Shown here: positions 16,722-25,236 of the stretch, piece after piece
How the letters are laid out: each line of letters begins with the position of its first letter
Numbering within the stretch: the first letter of the stretch is position 1
NCBI GenBank assembly: GCA_963925735.1
Contig: CAWUUH010000005.1
Span: 1-64,000, forward strand
Reading direction: 5' to 3'
Length of the DNA: 64,000 nt
Source of the DNA: UBA4582 sp013204195
GTDB taxonomy: Bacteria; Pseudomonadota; Gammaproteobacteria; Pseudomonadales; Azotimanducaceae
Translations under genes and position numbers: made by a program
The notes under the pieces: model-generated
Database searches by the model: none
Told to the model about the DNA's origin: nothing
Seen by the model: only the letters and a program-made list of their open reading frames with translations

Positions 16722-17132
16722 TTAGGCTTTCATCATGCGACCTTGAACATAAGCGCCAGCAAAGATACCTGCCAAAGAAAATAGCATCGGCCAGTTACCC
16801 GCCCCCAATCCTGCTAACGCCGGGCCGGGACAGACACCCGAGATACCCCAGCCAATGCCAAAAATAGCAGCGCCAACCAGCGTGTTTCGATCCAACGAGG
16901 CGGCATGCTCGCGGAAGCTTTTATCGAACAAAGGTTTGCGCATCAACCGAGGTAAGAACTGATAAGTCAGCATGGTCGTCAAGGAAGCCGAGCCCAGCAC
17001 CCAGAGCAGACCAAAATCGTCAAACCGCAAAAATGACAACACCACTTCCGGTTTGATCATGCTGGAGTAAGACAAACCAAAACCAAACAGCGCACCGGCG
17101 ATCAAGACACTACCAAAGAATGCGACTCTCAT
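16722..17132 (-). CDS. YeeE/YedE half-transporter, C-terminal-type subunit (copy 1)
   Basis: 136 residues from ATG 17132, whose ATGA overlaps the stop of the preceding half gene. Four hydrophobic segments with the motif GWGISGVCPGPALAGLG, matching the second conserved cysteine region of YeeE/YedE (TsuA) sulfur transporters. Full-length TsuA imports thiosulfate; here the two halves are separate genes. It is the last gene of the soxH-soxW-like transcript. It probably moves a reduced sulfur species across the inner membrane; direction and substrate are inferred. Confidence 0.85.
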   Translation of the reverse strand: MRVAFFGSVLIAGALFGFGLSYSSMIKPEVVLSFLRFDDFGLLWVLGSASLTTMLTYQFLPRLMRKPLFDKSFREHAASLDRNTLVGAAIFGIGWGISGVCPGPALAGLGAGNWPMLFSLAGIFAGAYVQGRMMKA

Positions 17133-17602
17133 GATAAGCCTCCGAGCTTTTGCATTAGCTGGGCGGTGATCATCGCGGTGCCCAAAAAGATCAAAACCGC
17201 CAGTAAAGACGGCAGCTGGAATGAAGCGATGCCACAGATTCCGTGTCCCGAGGTACAACCGTTGGAGAGTCGCGCGCCGAAGCCGGCAACAAATCCACCC
17301 AAGGTTAGCTGCCACCAACTGATCGTCGTGACGAAGGCTTCACCCACCGTCAGCATCCAAATCAGCGCCCCCACGGCGAGTCCGACGGCATAGGCAATCC
17401 GCCAATTTCTCGACGCAACGAAGGCTTCTCGGTTAAAAAATTCCCAACGGGAAACGAAGGACCAGGTGCTGGTAAAAAACGTGCTCATCCCTCCCACCAG
17501 GCCGGTGGTGGCAAACAGAAAGCTCACGGCGAAGCCGATGAACAATCCCCCGATGAGATAGTGAGTAATTCCAAGCGGAAACAGGAGTTCAAATTCTGGC
17601 AT
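17129..17602 (-). CDS. YeeE/YedE half-transporter, N-terminal-type subunit (copy 1)
   Basis: About 157 residues from ATG 17602; a TTG at 17632 is an alternative start. It is hydrophobic throughout, with the signature GARLSNGCTSGHGICG near residue 110, the cysteine motif that binds thiosulfate or persulfide in YeeE/YedE proteins. It is paired with the next half gene by a four-base overlap. A second such pair lies at 20143-21212 on the other strand. It lies 113 bases downstream of the SoxW-like gene on the same strand. Confidence 0.87.
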   Translation of the reverse strand: MPEFELLFPLGITHYLIGGLFIGFAVSFLFATTGLVGGMSTFFTSTWSFVSRWEFFNREAFVASRNWRIAYAVGLAVGALIWMLTVGEAFVTTISWWQLTLGGFVAGFGARLSNGCTSGHGICGIASFQLPSLLAVLIFLGTAMITAQLMQKLGGLS

Positions 17603-17715
17603 ATCGACGGCTCTTTCGGTGATTGATTTCAAATATAAAACACGAGCATTGGACAGGCGTGGCTCAGTGTCGCGGCGTTGTAAAACATTTACAGTTATTT
17701 TTCAACTTTTATGAC

Positions 17716-18180
17716 TCATCGCATCGGCTTCGACAGCGTCGACCAGGCCGACGCGATTGTCCGTTCGAAATAGGACCAATAGAAATCCACAGACTGATAA
17801 CCCACCAGGCGCTCTGCAATTTCATGGCCCGCGCCATCCAGGAACAGCAGCGTCGGCGTGCCGAAGACGCCATATTCATTAACGATATCTGTGCCTGAAC
17901 GCTGCTGGCCATTGAAATCTGTGATTAATGCCGATGTCCAGGAAAGCTCCGCCAGGTAGATTTTCTCGGTCAGAAGCGGATCTTTGAGCATCGGCAACAG
18001 CACGGCTTTTTCAAGTTGCGCACAATAAGGACAGTCTGGCCGCGACACGTACAACAGGAAAATCTGCTGCTGCTGAGTCACCTGACGGCCCTGACGTGCC
18101 AGGTCTACTGCTGCCTCAATCGGCTGCGCTGCCGCCAAGCCAGACAACAGGCAGAGAATGAGTCCAAACCACCACTTCAT
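17716..18180 (-). CDS. SoxW-like periplasmic thioredoxin
   Basis: 154 residues from ATG 18180, which overlaps the stop of the alpha/beta hydrolase gene (ATGA). A signal peptide (KWWFGLILCLLSGLAAA) is followed by a thioredoxin fold with the active site DCPYCAQLEK (Cys-Pro-Tyr-Cys) and the cis-Pro strand VFGTPTLLFLDGAGHEI. Such proteins keep SoxY or SoxA cysteines reduced in the periplasm. It sits in a transcript with soxH-like and YeeE genes. SoxW is a functional guess from context; the fold is sure. Confidence 0.83.
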   Translation of the reverse strand: MKWWFGLILCLLSGLAAAQPIEAAVDLARQGRQVTQQQQIFLLYVSRPDCPYCAQLEKAVLLPMLKDPLLTEKIYLAELSWTSALITDFNGQQRSGTDIVNEYGVFGTPTLLFLDGAGHEIAERLVGYQSVDFYWSYFERTIASAWSTLSKPMR

Positions 18181-19052
18181 CGCTGAAGCCACTCGAGCAT
18201 GCTGTCCACTAGCTCATCGGTGTACAGATCACGGAAAAAATGATCAGCGCCGTCAATCCATTGCACGGTGACCTGTTGGTTTTTTTCAAACAATGCAACC
18301 TGTGACTTAAAACCGTTTGCTAAAGGGTCTTCTGTACCTTCAAACACCAGCACCGGTCGCCTCACAGTGGCCAATAGCGCGGGCGTATTACGGTTGGGCT
18401 CAGCGTCATAGTAAGAGAGAAAACTACTGGCCAGCACCTCAGCTGTGGGGCAATAGACTACGCCAGCCTTGATGATCGCCTTGGGATCCGCCTGAGCCTG
18501 GGCCATGACGTCCGCCAGCGAGCGACCCACCTGGGCTTCATAACCGGTAGCGCTCTCAGCCGCATTCCAGGTCATCGGCGCTATCAGCACAAAACGTTTA
18601 ACTTCTGGCGCCTGAAACTGTTGTTGATAAAGCATCACCTGATTGCCGCCCCGTGAGTGCCCAACCAGAACAATATGGTCTGACAAGGTCTTGGCAAATT
18701 CGACCCAACGATTAATCTCTGCCGCAGCATCCGCATGATTGGCCTTGATCACCGTATCGCAGCTCATGAAGCCCTGGCGATCGCTGACACCCAGACTCAA
18801 AGTTATCGCCAGGCTATCGTAGCCATTGGCGGCCAGGCTATCTTGCAGTCCCGCAATAATTTCCATGCCCCCATGAGCCCAGGTGCCATGGACGATCAGA
18901 AACAGTGGTCCGCTGCCGGGCTCGGCGGATTCCTGCCAATTGGCATTCAACAGCAACCCTTGGTGTTCGAGCTGCACGGGTGTGGCGGCAATGGCGCTCA
19001 TCGGAAACAGGGCGAGCATGATGAGTAACAAGTGTATTGATTTGCGGCGCAT
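18177..19052 (-). CDS. Exported alpha/beta hydrolase of the sox region
   Basis: 291 residues starting at ATG 19052, which overlaps the preceding gene's TGA by one base; a TTG just before is less likely. A signal peptide (SIHLLLIMLALFPMSAIAA) leads to an alpha/beta hydrolase with IVHGTWAHGG and nucleophile elbow VGHSRGGNQ. A late Asp (FEGTEDPL) and His (GADHFFRD) complete the triad. Several cysteines are present, including FMSCDT and VYCPTAE. Its substrate is unknown. Tight coupling with SoxH-like and SoxW-like genes suggests a periplasmic role in sulfur compound processing. Confidence 0.82.
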   Translation of the reverse strand: MRRKSIHLLLIMLALFPMSAIAATPVQLEHQGLLLNANWQESAEPGSGPLFLIVHGTWAHGGMEIIAGLQDSLAANGYDSLAITLSLGVSDRQGFMSCDTVIKANHADAAAEINRWVEFAKTLSDHIVLVGHSRGGNQVMLYQQQFQAPEVKRFVLIAPMTWNAAESATGYEAQVGRSLADVMAQAQADPKAIIKAGVVYCPTAEVLASSFLSYYDAEPNRNTPALLATVRRPVLVFEGTEDPLANGFKSQVALFEKNQQVTVQWIDGADHFFRDLYTDELVDSMLEWLQR

Positions 19053-20032
19053 CAAAATGACTCCATCTCGAGGGTTTGAAACAATCGGCCGGCATTCTTT
19101 ACCGCTAATTCTTCAAAGGTATTCAGGTGGGCATATTCCGACTGATCGATCGCATAAGCTTGCGCAAGACCACCACCAGCATCGAGAATCTCCTGCACCT
19201 GAGCGGTTAAATACTGTAGGTAGCCCTGAGTATTGGTTCTCACGGTTTCAATATCGGTGGGTCCACCATGGCCTGGAATCAGAGCCAAGGGCTGAAGTTC
19301 AGTCATGCGCTGAAACGAATCAATCCAGGCCGCAACATTAGTGTCGGGAAAGATCGCCAATAAACGCTGATGAAAAGCGATGTCGCCAGTGATCAAGGTT
19401 TTTTCATCGGGCAACCAGACGGAAATATCACCAGGCGAGTGGGCCTCGCCAAAACTGATCAAGTGGATAGACCGGTCACCCAGGTTTAGTTGCATACGCT
19501 GCTCAAACTCCAAATCTGGAATCGCCACATAGGTGCCATCGGCCTGGTCGCGGTTGCGTTGGCTCATACTCGACAACATCTTGGTAGCCTGCTGTCGAAC
19601 CGCCGCGGCGGCCAGCCGATGAGCAATAATTTTCACGCCTTGGTCACGCCAGTAACTATTACCCAACACAGCATGGCCCTGGCCATTTTCGTTGATCAGC
19701 CAAACCACGGGGGTCTGCGTAATTTGCCGAATAGACTGATGCAGCCGTGCGGCCAGCTGATAACTGTCACCACCGTTAATGACCACAACACCGGCCGCTG
19801 TCACAATGACGCTTAAATTATTGTTATGTCCGCCATTTTCATAGGTAGGCGGACCGGTGTCGCCAATCGCGACATAGACACTCGCCGATACCTGAGTCAG
19901 CGGCAGCGGTACTACAGGATCAATCAACGCACCGATAGCTGGCCCGCACAGCAACCCACAAGACAACAGCACGAGTTTCGAGGTTTTCCGAAAGGCCAGC
20001 AGAAAATGTGCCGTCTGCATGTTATTCAACAT
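19052..20032 (-). CDS. soxH: SoxH-like metallo-beta-lactamase-fold protein with a degenerate metal site
   Basis: 326 residues with an N-terminal signal (KLVLLSCGLLCGPAIGA). The MBL fold is clear: VVINGGDSYQLAARLHQSI, SFGEAHSPGDISVWLP, LITGDIAFHQRLLAI and LIPGHGGPTD. The first metal motif, normally H-x-H-x-D-H, reads E-N-G-Q-G-H: two His and the Asp are missing, though the last His and the later His/Asp ligands remain. It may therefore bind one metal or none. SoxH proteins occur in sox clusters, and their role is not settled. The gene heads a five-gene transcript, divergent from a YeeE pair. Confidence 0.78.
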   Translation of the reverse strand: MLNNMQTAHFLLAFRKTSKLVLLSCGLLCGPAIGALIDPVVPLPLTQVSASVYVAIGDTGPPTYENGGHNNNLSVIVTAAGVVVINGGDSYQLAARLHQSIRQITQTPVVWLINENGQGHAVLGNSYWRDQGVKIIAHRLAAAAVRQQATKMLSSMSQRNRDQADGTYVAIPDLEFEQRMQLNLGDRSIHLISFGEAHSPGDISVWLPDEKTLITGDIAFHQRLLAIFPDTNVAAWIDSFQRMTELQPLALIPGHGGPTDIETVRTNTQGYLQYLTAQVQEILDAGGGLAQAYAIDQSEYAHLNTFEELAVKNAGRLFQTLEMESF

Positions 20033-20072
20033 TTTTATCCACGGGTTAAAGCCAATTTGTGAAGGTCACCCC

Positions 20073-20095
20073 ATTAGTATATGAGTATACCTTAA
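20073..20095 (-). promoter_or_regulatory. AT-rich 23-nt motif, candidate SoxR operator (site 1)
   Basis: Read on the minus strand, this segment matches the one at 28327-28349 in 17 of 23 positions: both begin TTAAG and end ATATAC-N-AAT. It contains a short inverted repeat, GTATA/TATAC with a four-base centre. It lies between the divergent soxH-like and YeeE genes, while site 2 lies between soxC and the ArsR regulator. Two sites placed in the two divergent promoters of one pathway suggest a common operator. The binding protein is inferred. Confidence 0.5.
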
Positions 20096-20142
20096 TATAA
20101 TAACCTGCTAAATTGAGTCTTCGTCTATTGGAGGACATATTT

Positions 20143-20685
20143 ATGAACGACAATCCGATTATTTCCTGGAAAATCGCCGGCGTGGCTTTAGGCCTGCTTT
20201 TAACCCTGGCCACCTATCTCGTTTCACCACTCGGTGTCTCTACACAATTTGTCGTCACTGACGCCATCGTTTTGCATAAGGTCGCACCCGCGGTGGCTGA
20301 GAGCAACACTTACTTAGCAAAATACGGTGTCGAACAGGACTGGGGCGTCGGCTACGGCTGGATGCTGATTCTCGGCATGATCGTTGGTGGCGGTGTCACT
20401 GCACTCATGTTTCGAGACAAGCAGCCTGAGAGCGACAAAGGCTCAATGCCAGCCATGTGGACCGCAAAGTTCGGTCCGTCAGAAGGCAAGCGCTACGCAG
20501 CTTCTTTTTTTGGCGGTCTGTTACTACTATTTGGCGCAAGACTTGCCGGCGGTTGCACCAGCGGCCATATGATCAGCGGCATATCCCAGCTAGCAGTGAG
20601 TTCAATGATTTTCGGCGTGGTGACCTTCGCAGTTGCGATACTGGTTGCGAAATTAATCTATAACAATCAGGTGAAAATATCATGA
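20143..20685 (+). CDS. YeeE/YedE half-transporter, N-terminal-type subunit (copy 2)
   Basis: 180 residues from ATG 20143, with GGAGGA at about ten bases upstream. Four or five membrane segments and the signature FGARLAGGCTSGHMISG near residue 142, the conserved thiosulfate/persulfide-handling cysteine of YeeE/YedE. It overlaps the second half gene (CATGATG). A periplasmic loop of about 50 residues follows the first helix, which copy 1 lacks. The pair likely imports or exports a reduced sulfur compound of the Sox pathway. Confidence 0.87.
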   Translation: MNDNPIISWKIAGVALGLLLTLATYLVSPLGVSTQFVVTDAIVLHKVAPAVAESNTYLAKYGVEQDWGVGYGWMLILGMIVGGGVTALMFRDKQPESDKGSMPAMWTAKFGPSEGKRYAASFFGGLLLLFGARLAGGCTSGHMISGISQLAVSSMIFGVVTFAVAILVAKLIYNNQVKIS

Positions 20686-21212
20686 TGACACTGATTATCG
20701 GTTTTCTAATAGGCTGCGCCTTTGGCGCGATTCTCTTTCTCGGCGGGGCTTCCAGCTACCGCAAGATCCTCGGTACTTTGTTACTCAAAGACATGACCAT
20801 TATTAAGTTAATGATGACCGCCATCGGTGTCGGCACGCTGGGCATTTACCTGCTCGACCAGGGCGGTCTGGCACACATGAGCATTAAGCCTGCTTATATT
20901 TGGGGTATTGTTGCTGGTGGTGCGATTTTCGGCACTGGCTGGGCCATTTCAGGCTACTGTCCCGGAACCTGCCTAGTGGGCACAGCGGAAGGCAAGTTTG
21001 ATGCGGTTGCAACATTAATCGGCGGACTGGTTGGCGCACTGATTTTTGCGTGGGCATTCCCCATGCTAGATGAGTTGTTATTGCAGAATGCCAACTTTGG
21101 CAAGATCACCATTCAAGGCCTGCTTGGCATCAATGGTCTCTACCTGGCGGTACCCTTCAGCTTTGCGATGTTGTTTGCTGCGTTTTTCTTATTAAAAGAT
21201 CGCTACGAGTAA
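20682..21212 (+). CDS. YeeE/YedE half-transporter, C-terminal-type subunit (copy 2)
   Basis: 176 residues. Hydrophobic throughout, with GTGWAISGYCPGTCLVGTAE (around residue 88) carrying the second cysteine motif of the family plus an extra Cys. The start overlaps the stop of its partner. A strong terminator follows 47 bases after the stop, so this two-gene operon is separate from the DsrE and sox genes that face it. Confidence 0.87.
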   Translation: MMTLIIGFLIGCAFGAILFLGGASSYRKILGTLLLKDMTIIKLMMTAIGVGTLGIYLLDQGGLAHMSIKPAYIWGIVAGGAIFGTGWAISGYCPGTCLVGTAEGKFDAVATLIGGLVGALIFAWAFPMLDELLLQNANFGKITIQGLLGINGLYLAVPFSFAMLFAAFFLLKDRYE

Positions 21213-21258
21213 GTCACCGCGGTCAACGGACTCATTGACAGCAATGTCGAAGAGAAGC

Positions 21259-21298
21259 AAGAGCGGGCAGTGACCAGACACTGTTCGCTCTTTTTTTT
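21259..21298 (+). terminator. Rho-independent terminator after the YeeE pair
   Basis: Bases 21259-21272 pair with 21279-21292 (14 pairs, two G-T) around a six-base loop, followed by a run of T to 21298. It closes the + strand YeeE operon. On the minus strand it is preceded by no comparable T run. Confidence 0.88.
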
Positions 21299-21338
21299 GC
21301 GCTGGATAACCGATGGTCACCCAGTTTGAGAGGAAATG

Positions 21339-21788
21339 CTAAGGACGAATCGGTGTATAGCCGGCCTGGATTTCGTCAAGCATAAAGGCAACGCCTGTCT
21401 GAACACCCATCACGCCTGCCAATATTGGCGGACGCACGCCAGTCTTACGTTGAATGGAATCAAGGGTGTTCTTACACACATAGAACCTGACATCGTTGGC
21501 TATTAGACTGTCAATTCTCACCTTGTTCAGGTTTGTTTCGCCACTGAGCATATGCACGCCCGCGCCAAACGCAATGATTTCGATATCGATATACTCCGGG
21601 CCCTTGTAGTACTTGATGAGATTATTGGCAATGTCGAGCACCGCCGTATACTTCGACGGATCGGCATCACTGATTTGCAAAATCACGTGGCGCTCGGCGA
21701 AGGGTTTCTCGTCTGACGCTACCGCACCAGGCACAACACAGGCCAACAGCAGCAACAGGAAGGTCAATTTAAACGTCGTTCGATACAT
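21339..21788 (-). CDS. Exported DsrE/DsrF-like protein
   Basis: 149 residues with a signal peptide (FKLTFLLLLLACVVPGAVA) and a DsrE-type fold: VILQISDADPSKYTAVLDIANNLIKYY, then IEIIAFGAGVHML and the single conserved cysteine in VRFYVCKNTL. DsrE proteins carry sulfur on this cysteine as persulfide; this one should act in the periplasm. It follows soxB on the same strand after 122 bases and may be the last gene of the sox operon or have its own promoter. Confidence 0.8.
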   Translation of the reverse strand: MYRTTFKLTFLLLLLACVVPGAVASDEKPFAERHVILQISDADPSKYTAVLDIANNLIKYYKGPEYIDIEIIAFGAGVHMLSGETNLNKVRIDSLIANDVRFYVCKNTLDSIQRKTGVRPPILAGVMGVQTGVAFMLDEIQAGYTPIRP

Positions 21789-21910
21789 AGCGCGCTCTCA
21801 CCGGTTTGCTCAATTGGGTTCGACTTGCCGAATTTATCTGACTCGCCTAGGCTGCGCGTCAGACGGCCTGAATAGTCGTGGACCGCTATAGTCTAAACGA
21901 TTTTACTCGG

Positions 21911-23668
21911 CTAAATGAGCTCGCCAGGATAATCAGCAATGCCCGGGTTGCCCTTCACCCCTTTGAGTCGTGGTGTATCGATTTTATCCAGATGAATCGT
22001 CTTTCTATCTCGCAGGTGATCGGCAACCACATCCCAGACAGCCGGACCTGTGGATTGTGATCCCACAGTTGCCCAGCCGGCGACCTTGTAATTTTTCGTA
22101 TCCTTGATGGGCTCGCCGTTAGAGAGGGTCATATCAGTAATCCGTTTGCCCATGGTCGCGCCGGGCTCACAGGTATAACTCATGCCGCCTGTACGCACCA
22201 TATCGCCCCCTTGTTGGTAGTATGGGTCGGTGTTGAATAGATTGTCCGCAACGCTCTCCATGATCATTTTGAGCTCGGCACCGGACATCTCGCGAACATA
22301 GGTTTCCGGATACGTCATGCAGGTCTGATCAAGCAGCCTTTCCATCGTAATGGGCTCTCCTGGCAGGACCGATGTACCCCAACGAAAGCCCGGAGACAAA
22401 CTGATCTCGGCATCCAGCTGTTCGGTTAACGCAGAACAGATCACTTGATCGAAGGTGCCGTTAAAATTACCCCGGCGGAACAATAAGGTATCAGCAACGC
22501 CAAGCTCCTCGTCGAGGATCGAAGCATAGGGGGCTCTGACATCATTGATATAGCTTTGCATCACCGGGTCAGCCGGCAGCAAATTAGAGAACACCGGCAG
22601 CAATTGATACCGATAGCCACTCACGCCAGACTGGCCGAACGCCAAATCCAGCACCGAAACAAACTTGCCATTCGATCCGGCGTTGGTCACCACTGTCACC
22701 CCACCCGCATTTTTGACACTAACGGGAATAGGCACGCCATCGTGGGTATGACCCCCCATAATAAAATCGAGACCCTGCACTCGACTCGCCAGCTTCAAAT
22801 CAACATCCATACCGTTATGAGACAGCAGAATCACAGCATCGGGACGCTCAACGCCACGAACTTTGTCGATAAGCTGTTGCAGGTCCTCCTCCTGAATACC
22901 GAAAGTCCAATGCGGAATAAATCGCTGGGGATTAGCGATGGGGGTATAGGGAAATGCCTGGCCAATCACGGCTATCCGTCGGCCATTCACCACCTTGATC
23001 ACATAAGGAGGAAAAATGTGCCCACTATCTTCGTTGAACATCGGTATCCCTTCAAACAGGGCGTCGTCCGTTGCCTTGACATTCTGGGCCACAAAGTCAC
23101 CCTTGAACATCGCCGCATTCTTTAATACTTCCGCTTCTTCGTAAGTAAATTCCCAGTGACCGGTCATCACATCAACGCCCAACAAATTACAGGCACCCAC
23201 CATATCCTGACCTCGAGTCCAGAGCGCGGTGCCCGAGCCTTGCCAGGTATCACCACCATCGAGCAGCAGCGAATCCGGCGCATCGCCTCTGAGCTGTTGG
23301 ATCAGTGTTGATAGGTGGGAAAAACCGCCGACACGACCATAGCGCTCAGCAGCCTCACTGAAATCCAGGTAGGTCAGCGCATGAATATCTTGGGGCGTCA
23401 TTCCGGGTACTGCATCCAGCAGATTTTTACCCACGCGATGGGGTATCTGACCGAATGCGGAGCCCACACCGAGGTTGACGTTGGGCTCGCGAAAGTAGAC
23501 GGGGTTCAACTGCGCGTGGGTATCGGTAATATGCAGGATTCGGCTCTGGCCGAACGGTGAGAGATTGTAAAGCTCACCTTCGCGCACGGGTCTCAGTGTC
23601 GTGCAACCGGAGACAGTCGCTGCAATCCAGGTTTTTGCCAGTATGCCTATAAATTCCCGTCGGTCCAT
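21911..23668 (-). CDS. soxB: Thiosulfohydrolase SoxB
   Basis: 585 residues. A Tat-type start (MDRREFIGILAKTW) leads to a 5'-nucleotidase-like metallophosphoesterase domain with HITDTHAQLNPVYFREP (metal ligands near residues 49-51), LLLDGGDTWQGSGTALW, MTGHWEFTY and GGHTHDG. GxDxWQGS and the HWEFTY region distinguish SoxB from nucleotidases. The enzyme binds two manganese ions and hydrolyses sulfate from SoxY-bound S-sulfonate in the periplasm. Gene order soxCDXYZAKB is intact upstream. Length is normal. Confidence 0.96.
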   Translation of the reverse strand: MDRREFIGILAKTWIAATVSGCTTLRPVREGELYNLSPFGQSRILHITDTHAQLNPVYFREPNVNLGVGSAFGQIPHRVGKNLLDAVPGMTPQDIHALTYLDFSEAAERYGRVGGFSHLSTLIQQLRGDAPDSLLLDGGDTWQGSGTALWTRGQDMVGACNLLGVDVMTGHWEFTYEEAEVLKNAAMFKGDFVAQNVKATDDALFEGIPMFNEDSGHIFPPYVIKVVNGRRIAVIGQAFPYTPIANPQRFIPHWTFGIQEEDLQQLIDKVRGVERPDAVILLSHNGMDVDLKLASRVQGLDFIMGGHTHDGVPIPVSVKNAGGVTVVTNAGSNGKFVSVLDLAFGQSGVSGYRYQLLPVFSNLLPADPVMQSYINDVRAPYASILDEELGVADTLLFRRGNFNGTFDQVICSALTEQLDAEISLSPGFRWGTSVLPGEPITMERLLDQTCMTYPETYVREMSGAELKMIMESVADNLFNTDPYYQQGGDMVRTGGMSYTCEPGATMGKRITDMTLSNGEPIKDTKNYKVAGWATVGSQSTGPAVWDVVADHLRDRKTIHLDKIDTPRLKGVKGNPGIADYPGELI

Positions 23669-23712
23669 GCGTGCATCGCTTCCTGAGATCTTGTCTGAGA
23701 ATGGGTAATTAC

Positions 23713-24039
23713 TTAGCGAGGCACTCGAACGCGCCAGGCCTGTTGCTCTTTGTCCGCCTGGGCCAGTGCCGCATTGGCAGTGAACAAGGCCCTTTCAGCA
23801 GCAACTTTCGCCGCGACTTCATCATTGGCGCCTTGGGCTATGATCGCGTCCTGTAACAAATCACTGGTGAGAGTCCAGGCATGCTGACGCTGTCGGGCGA
23901 GCTGATCTGCCGCAGTGGCCTGATCAATGAGGGCCTGAACTTCATTGCCCTGCGCAGCCCCAGCAGATTCTTGCGACTCGGAACAAGCCGAGACCATGAA
24001 GGTCGACGTCAACACGAGCAGTATCATCAAGTTATTCAT
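23713..24039 (-). CDS. soxK: SoxXA-binding lipoprotein (SoxK/SAXB type)
   Basis: 108 residues. The lipobox FMVSAC gives a mature N-terminal cysteine at residue 19. The rest is helical: EVQALIDQATAADQLARQ, an AWTLTSDLLQDAI segment and AALAQADKEQQAW. This pattern of Gln/Ala helices with a Trp before the second helix matches small SoxXA-binding proteins that raise SoxAX activity. It starts three bases after soxA and precedes soxB. Confidence 0.75.
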   Translation of the reverse strand: MNNLMILLVLTSTFMVSACSESQESAGAAQGNEVQALIDQATAADQLARQRQHAWTLTSDLLQDAIIAQGANDEVAAKVAAERALFTANAALAQADKEQQAWRVRVPR

Positions 24040-24042
24040 TGT

Positions 24043-24861
24043 TCACTTCCTGCTGGCTGGACCGTTAAGCTCCATGCCGTTATTCATATAAGTGAGGAAA
24101 TATTCCAGGTTTCGATACGCTTCGCTCTGCGGCGCCAAGCCCACGGCGCCGACCTGTTCGTTGCATTCAATAAATCGCTTATGTAGCCCGCCAACTTGCT
24201 CCCACTTAAAACGATAGGCTGGCCAGTGGGTCGCGTGACCCACCGAGGCACTGAGCACCTCAGCCCTGAGGCTATTACCCGCGGCTGTCATGTGGCAACT
24301 ACTACAGGCAAAGTCTAATTTGCCACGGCGCTCATAAAAAAACTGTTTGCCCTGCTCGTAGGCTGCAAGACCCGCATCGGGTACCTGGATGTCAAAAAGC
24401 TCGCCTCGCGATGTGAAAGCCATATAGGCGGTGATATAGCCCATCTCGTCGCCCAAATAATCAAGCACCGGCTCATTGTTCGCTTGTCGACACTGGTTCA
24501 CCGCAAGCTCAAGGGTAATCACACTGTTCGAGGCTACGTCGAATTTGGGAAACTGTTGTTTAACGCTGATGCCTTGATCGTCAAAACAACTGGCGTAGCT
24601 TTCACCATTACTGAAAGGCACCGAAAACAATGCTCGGCCCTCGTCTACAGCCAGCTCATAGGGTGGAAATTCTTCCATTTCCAACCATTGGGCCCGCTTG
24701 GCTTTGTCCAATGCGTACGCGCCGTCCTTGTGGTCCTGCATATCAACGTTCGAAAACCGTTCGGCATAAAATTTTACAAATGCCATGCGATCGGATTCGG
24801 GATCAGCATAGGCATAACCCATGCTCCCCAGGGTGATCAAGACGCCAAGTAGAAATTTCAT
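24043..24861 (-). CDS. soxA: SoxA, monoheme c-type cytochrome subunit of SoxAX
   Basis: 272 residues with a signal peptide (FLLGVLITLGSMGYAYA). Only one heme site, CSSCH (186-190), is present. The N-terminal domain has lost CxxCH and keeps Cys92 and Cys124, which in monoheme SoxA proteins form a disulfide. Cys233 in RFIECNEQ is the active-site cysteine that forms the persulfide heme ligand. With SoxX it joins thiosulfate to the SoxY cysteine in the periplasm. It lies between soxZ and soxK. Confidence 0.94.
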   Translation of the reverse strand: MKFLLGVLITLGSMGYAYADPESDRMAFVKFYAERFSNVDMQDHKDGAYALDKAKRAQWLEMEEFPPYELAVDEGRALFSVPFSNGESYASCFDDQGISVKQQFPKFDVASNSVITLELAVNQCRQANNEPVLDYLGDEMGYITAYMAFTSRGELFDIQVPDAGLAAYEQGKQFFYERRGKLDFACSSCHMTAAGNSLRAEVLSASVGHATHWPAYRFKWEQVGGLHKRFIECNEQVGAVGLAPQSEAYRNLEYFLTYMNNGMELNGPASRK

Positions 24862-24909
24862 AACCCGTCCTTACTGTCGATTAGCGCAATCTATTTAATT
24901 AAGATTCGT

Positions 24910-25224
24910 CTATTTGAGAACGATCTCGCCTTCTGACGAATTGCCTAAGTTATCAGTCCAACCGACTTTAACGGTATCTCCGGATTTCGCCGACTTCACC
25001 TTGAAGGCAAAATAAGGATTTTTTGACACAGACGTGCCCCAATCTGCGGTTAACACAACATTTTCGTTATGTTTACAGATCACTTGTTCGATGAATTCAG
25101 CGGGAATAACCGCGCCTGCATCATCTCGTCGGGTACCGGTTTCCATAGGGTGTTTCATCAAAACTTTGATCTCGGCGGCGCCGTCGACAACCTTGCCACG
25201 CATTTTTACTGGTCTGGATTCCAT
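24910..25224 (-). CDS. soxZ: SoxZ, partner of the sulfur-carrier SoxY
   Basis: 104 residues with an immunoglobulin-like beta sandwich: VLMKHPMETGTRRDDAG, PAEFIEQVICKHNENVVL, NPYFAFKVKSAKSGDTVKVGW. SoxZ has no signal peptide and is exported bound to SoxY. The gene follows soxY with a 12-base gap. Size and motifs are typical. Confidence 0.95.
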   Translation of the reverse strand: MESRPVKMRGKVVDGAAEIKVLMKHPMETGTRRDDAGAVIPAEFIEQVICKHNENVVLTADWGTSVSKNPYFAFKVKSAKSGDTVKVGWTDNLGNSSEGEIVLK

Positions 25225-25236
25225 GATTTATCTCCT

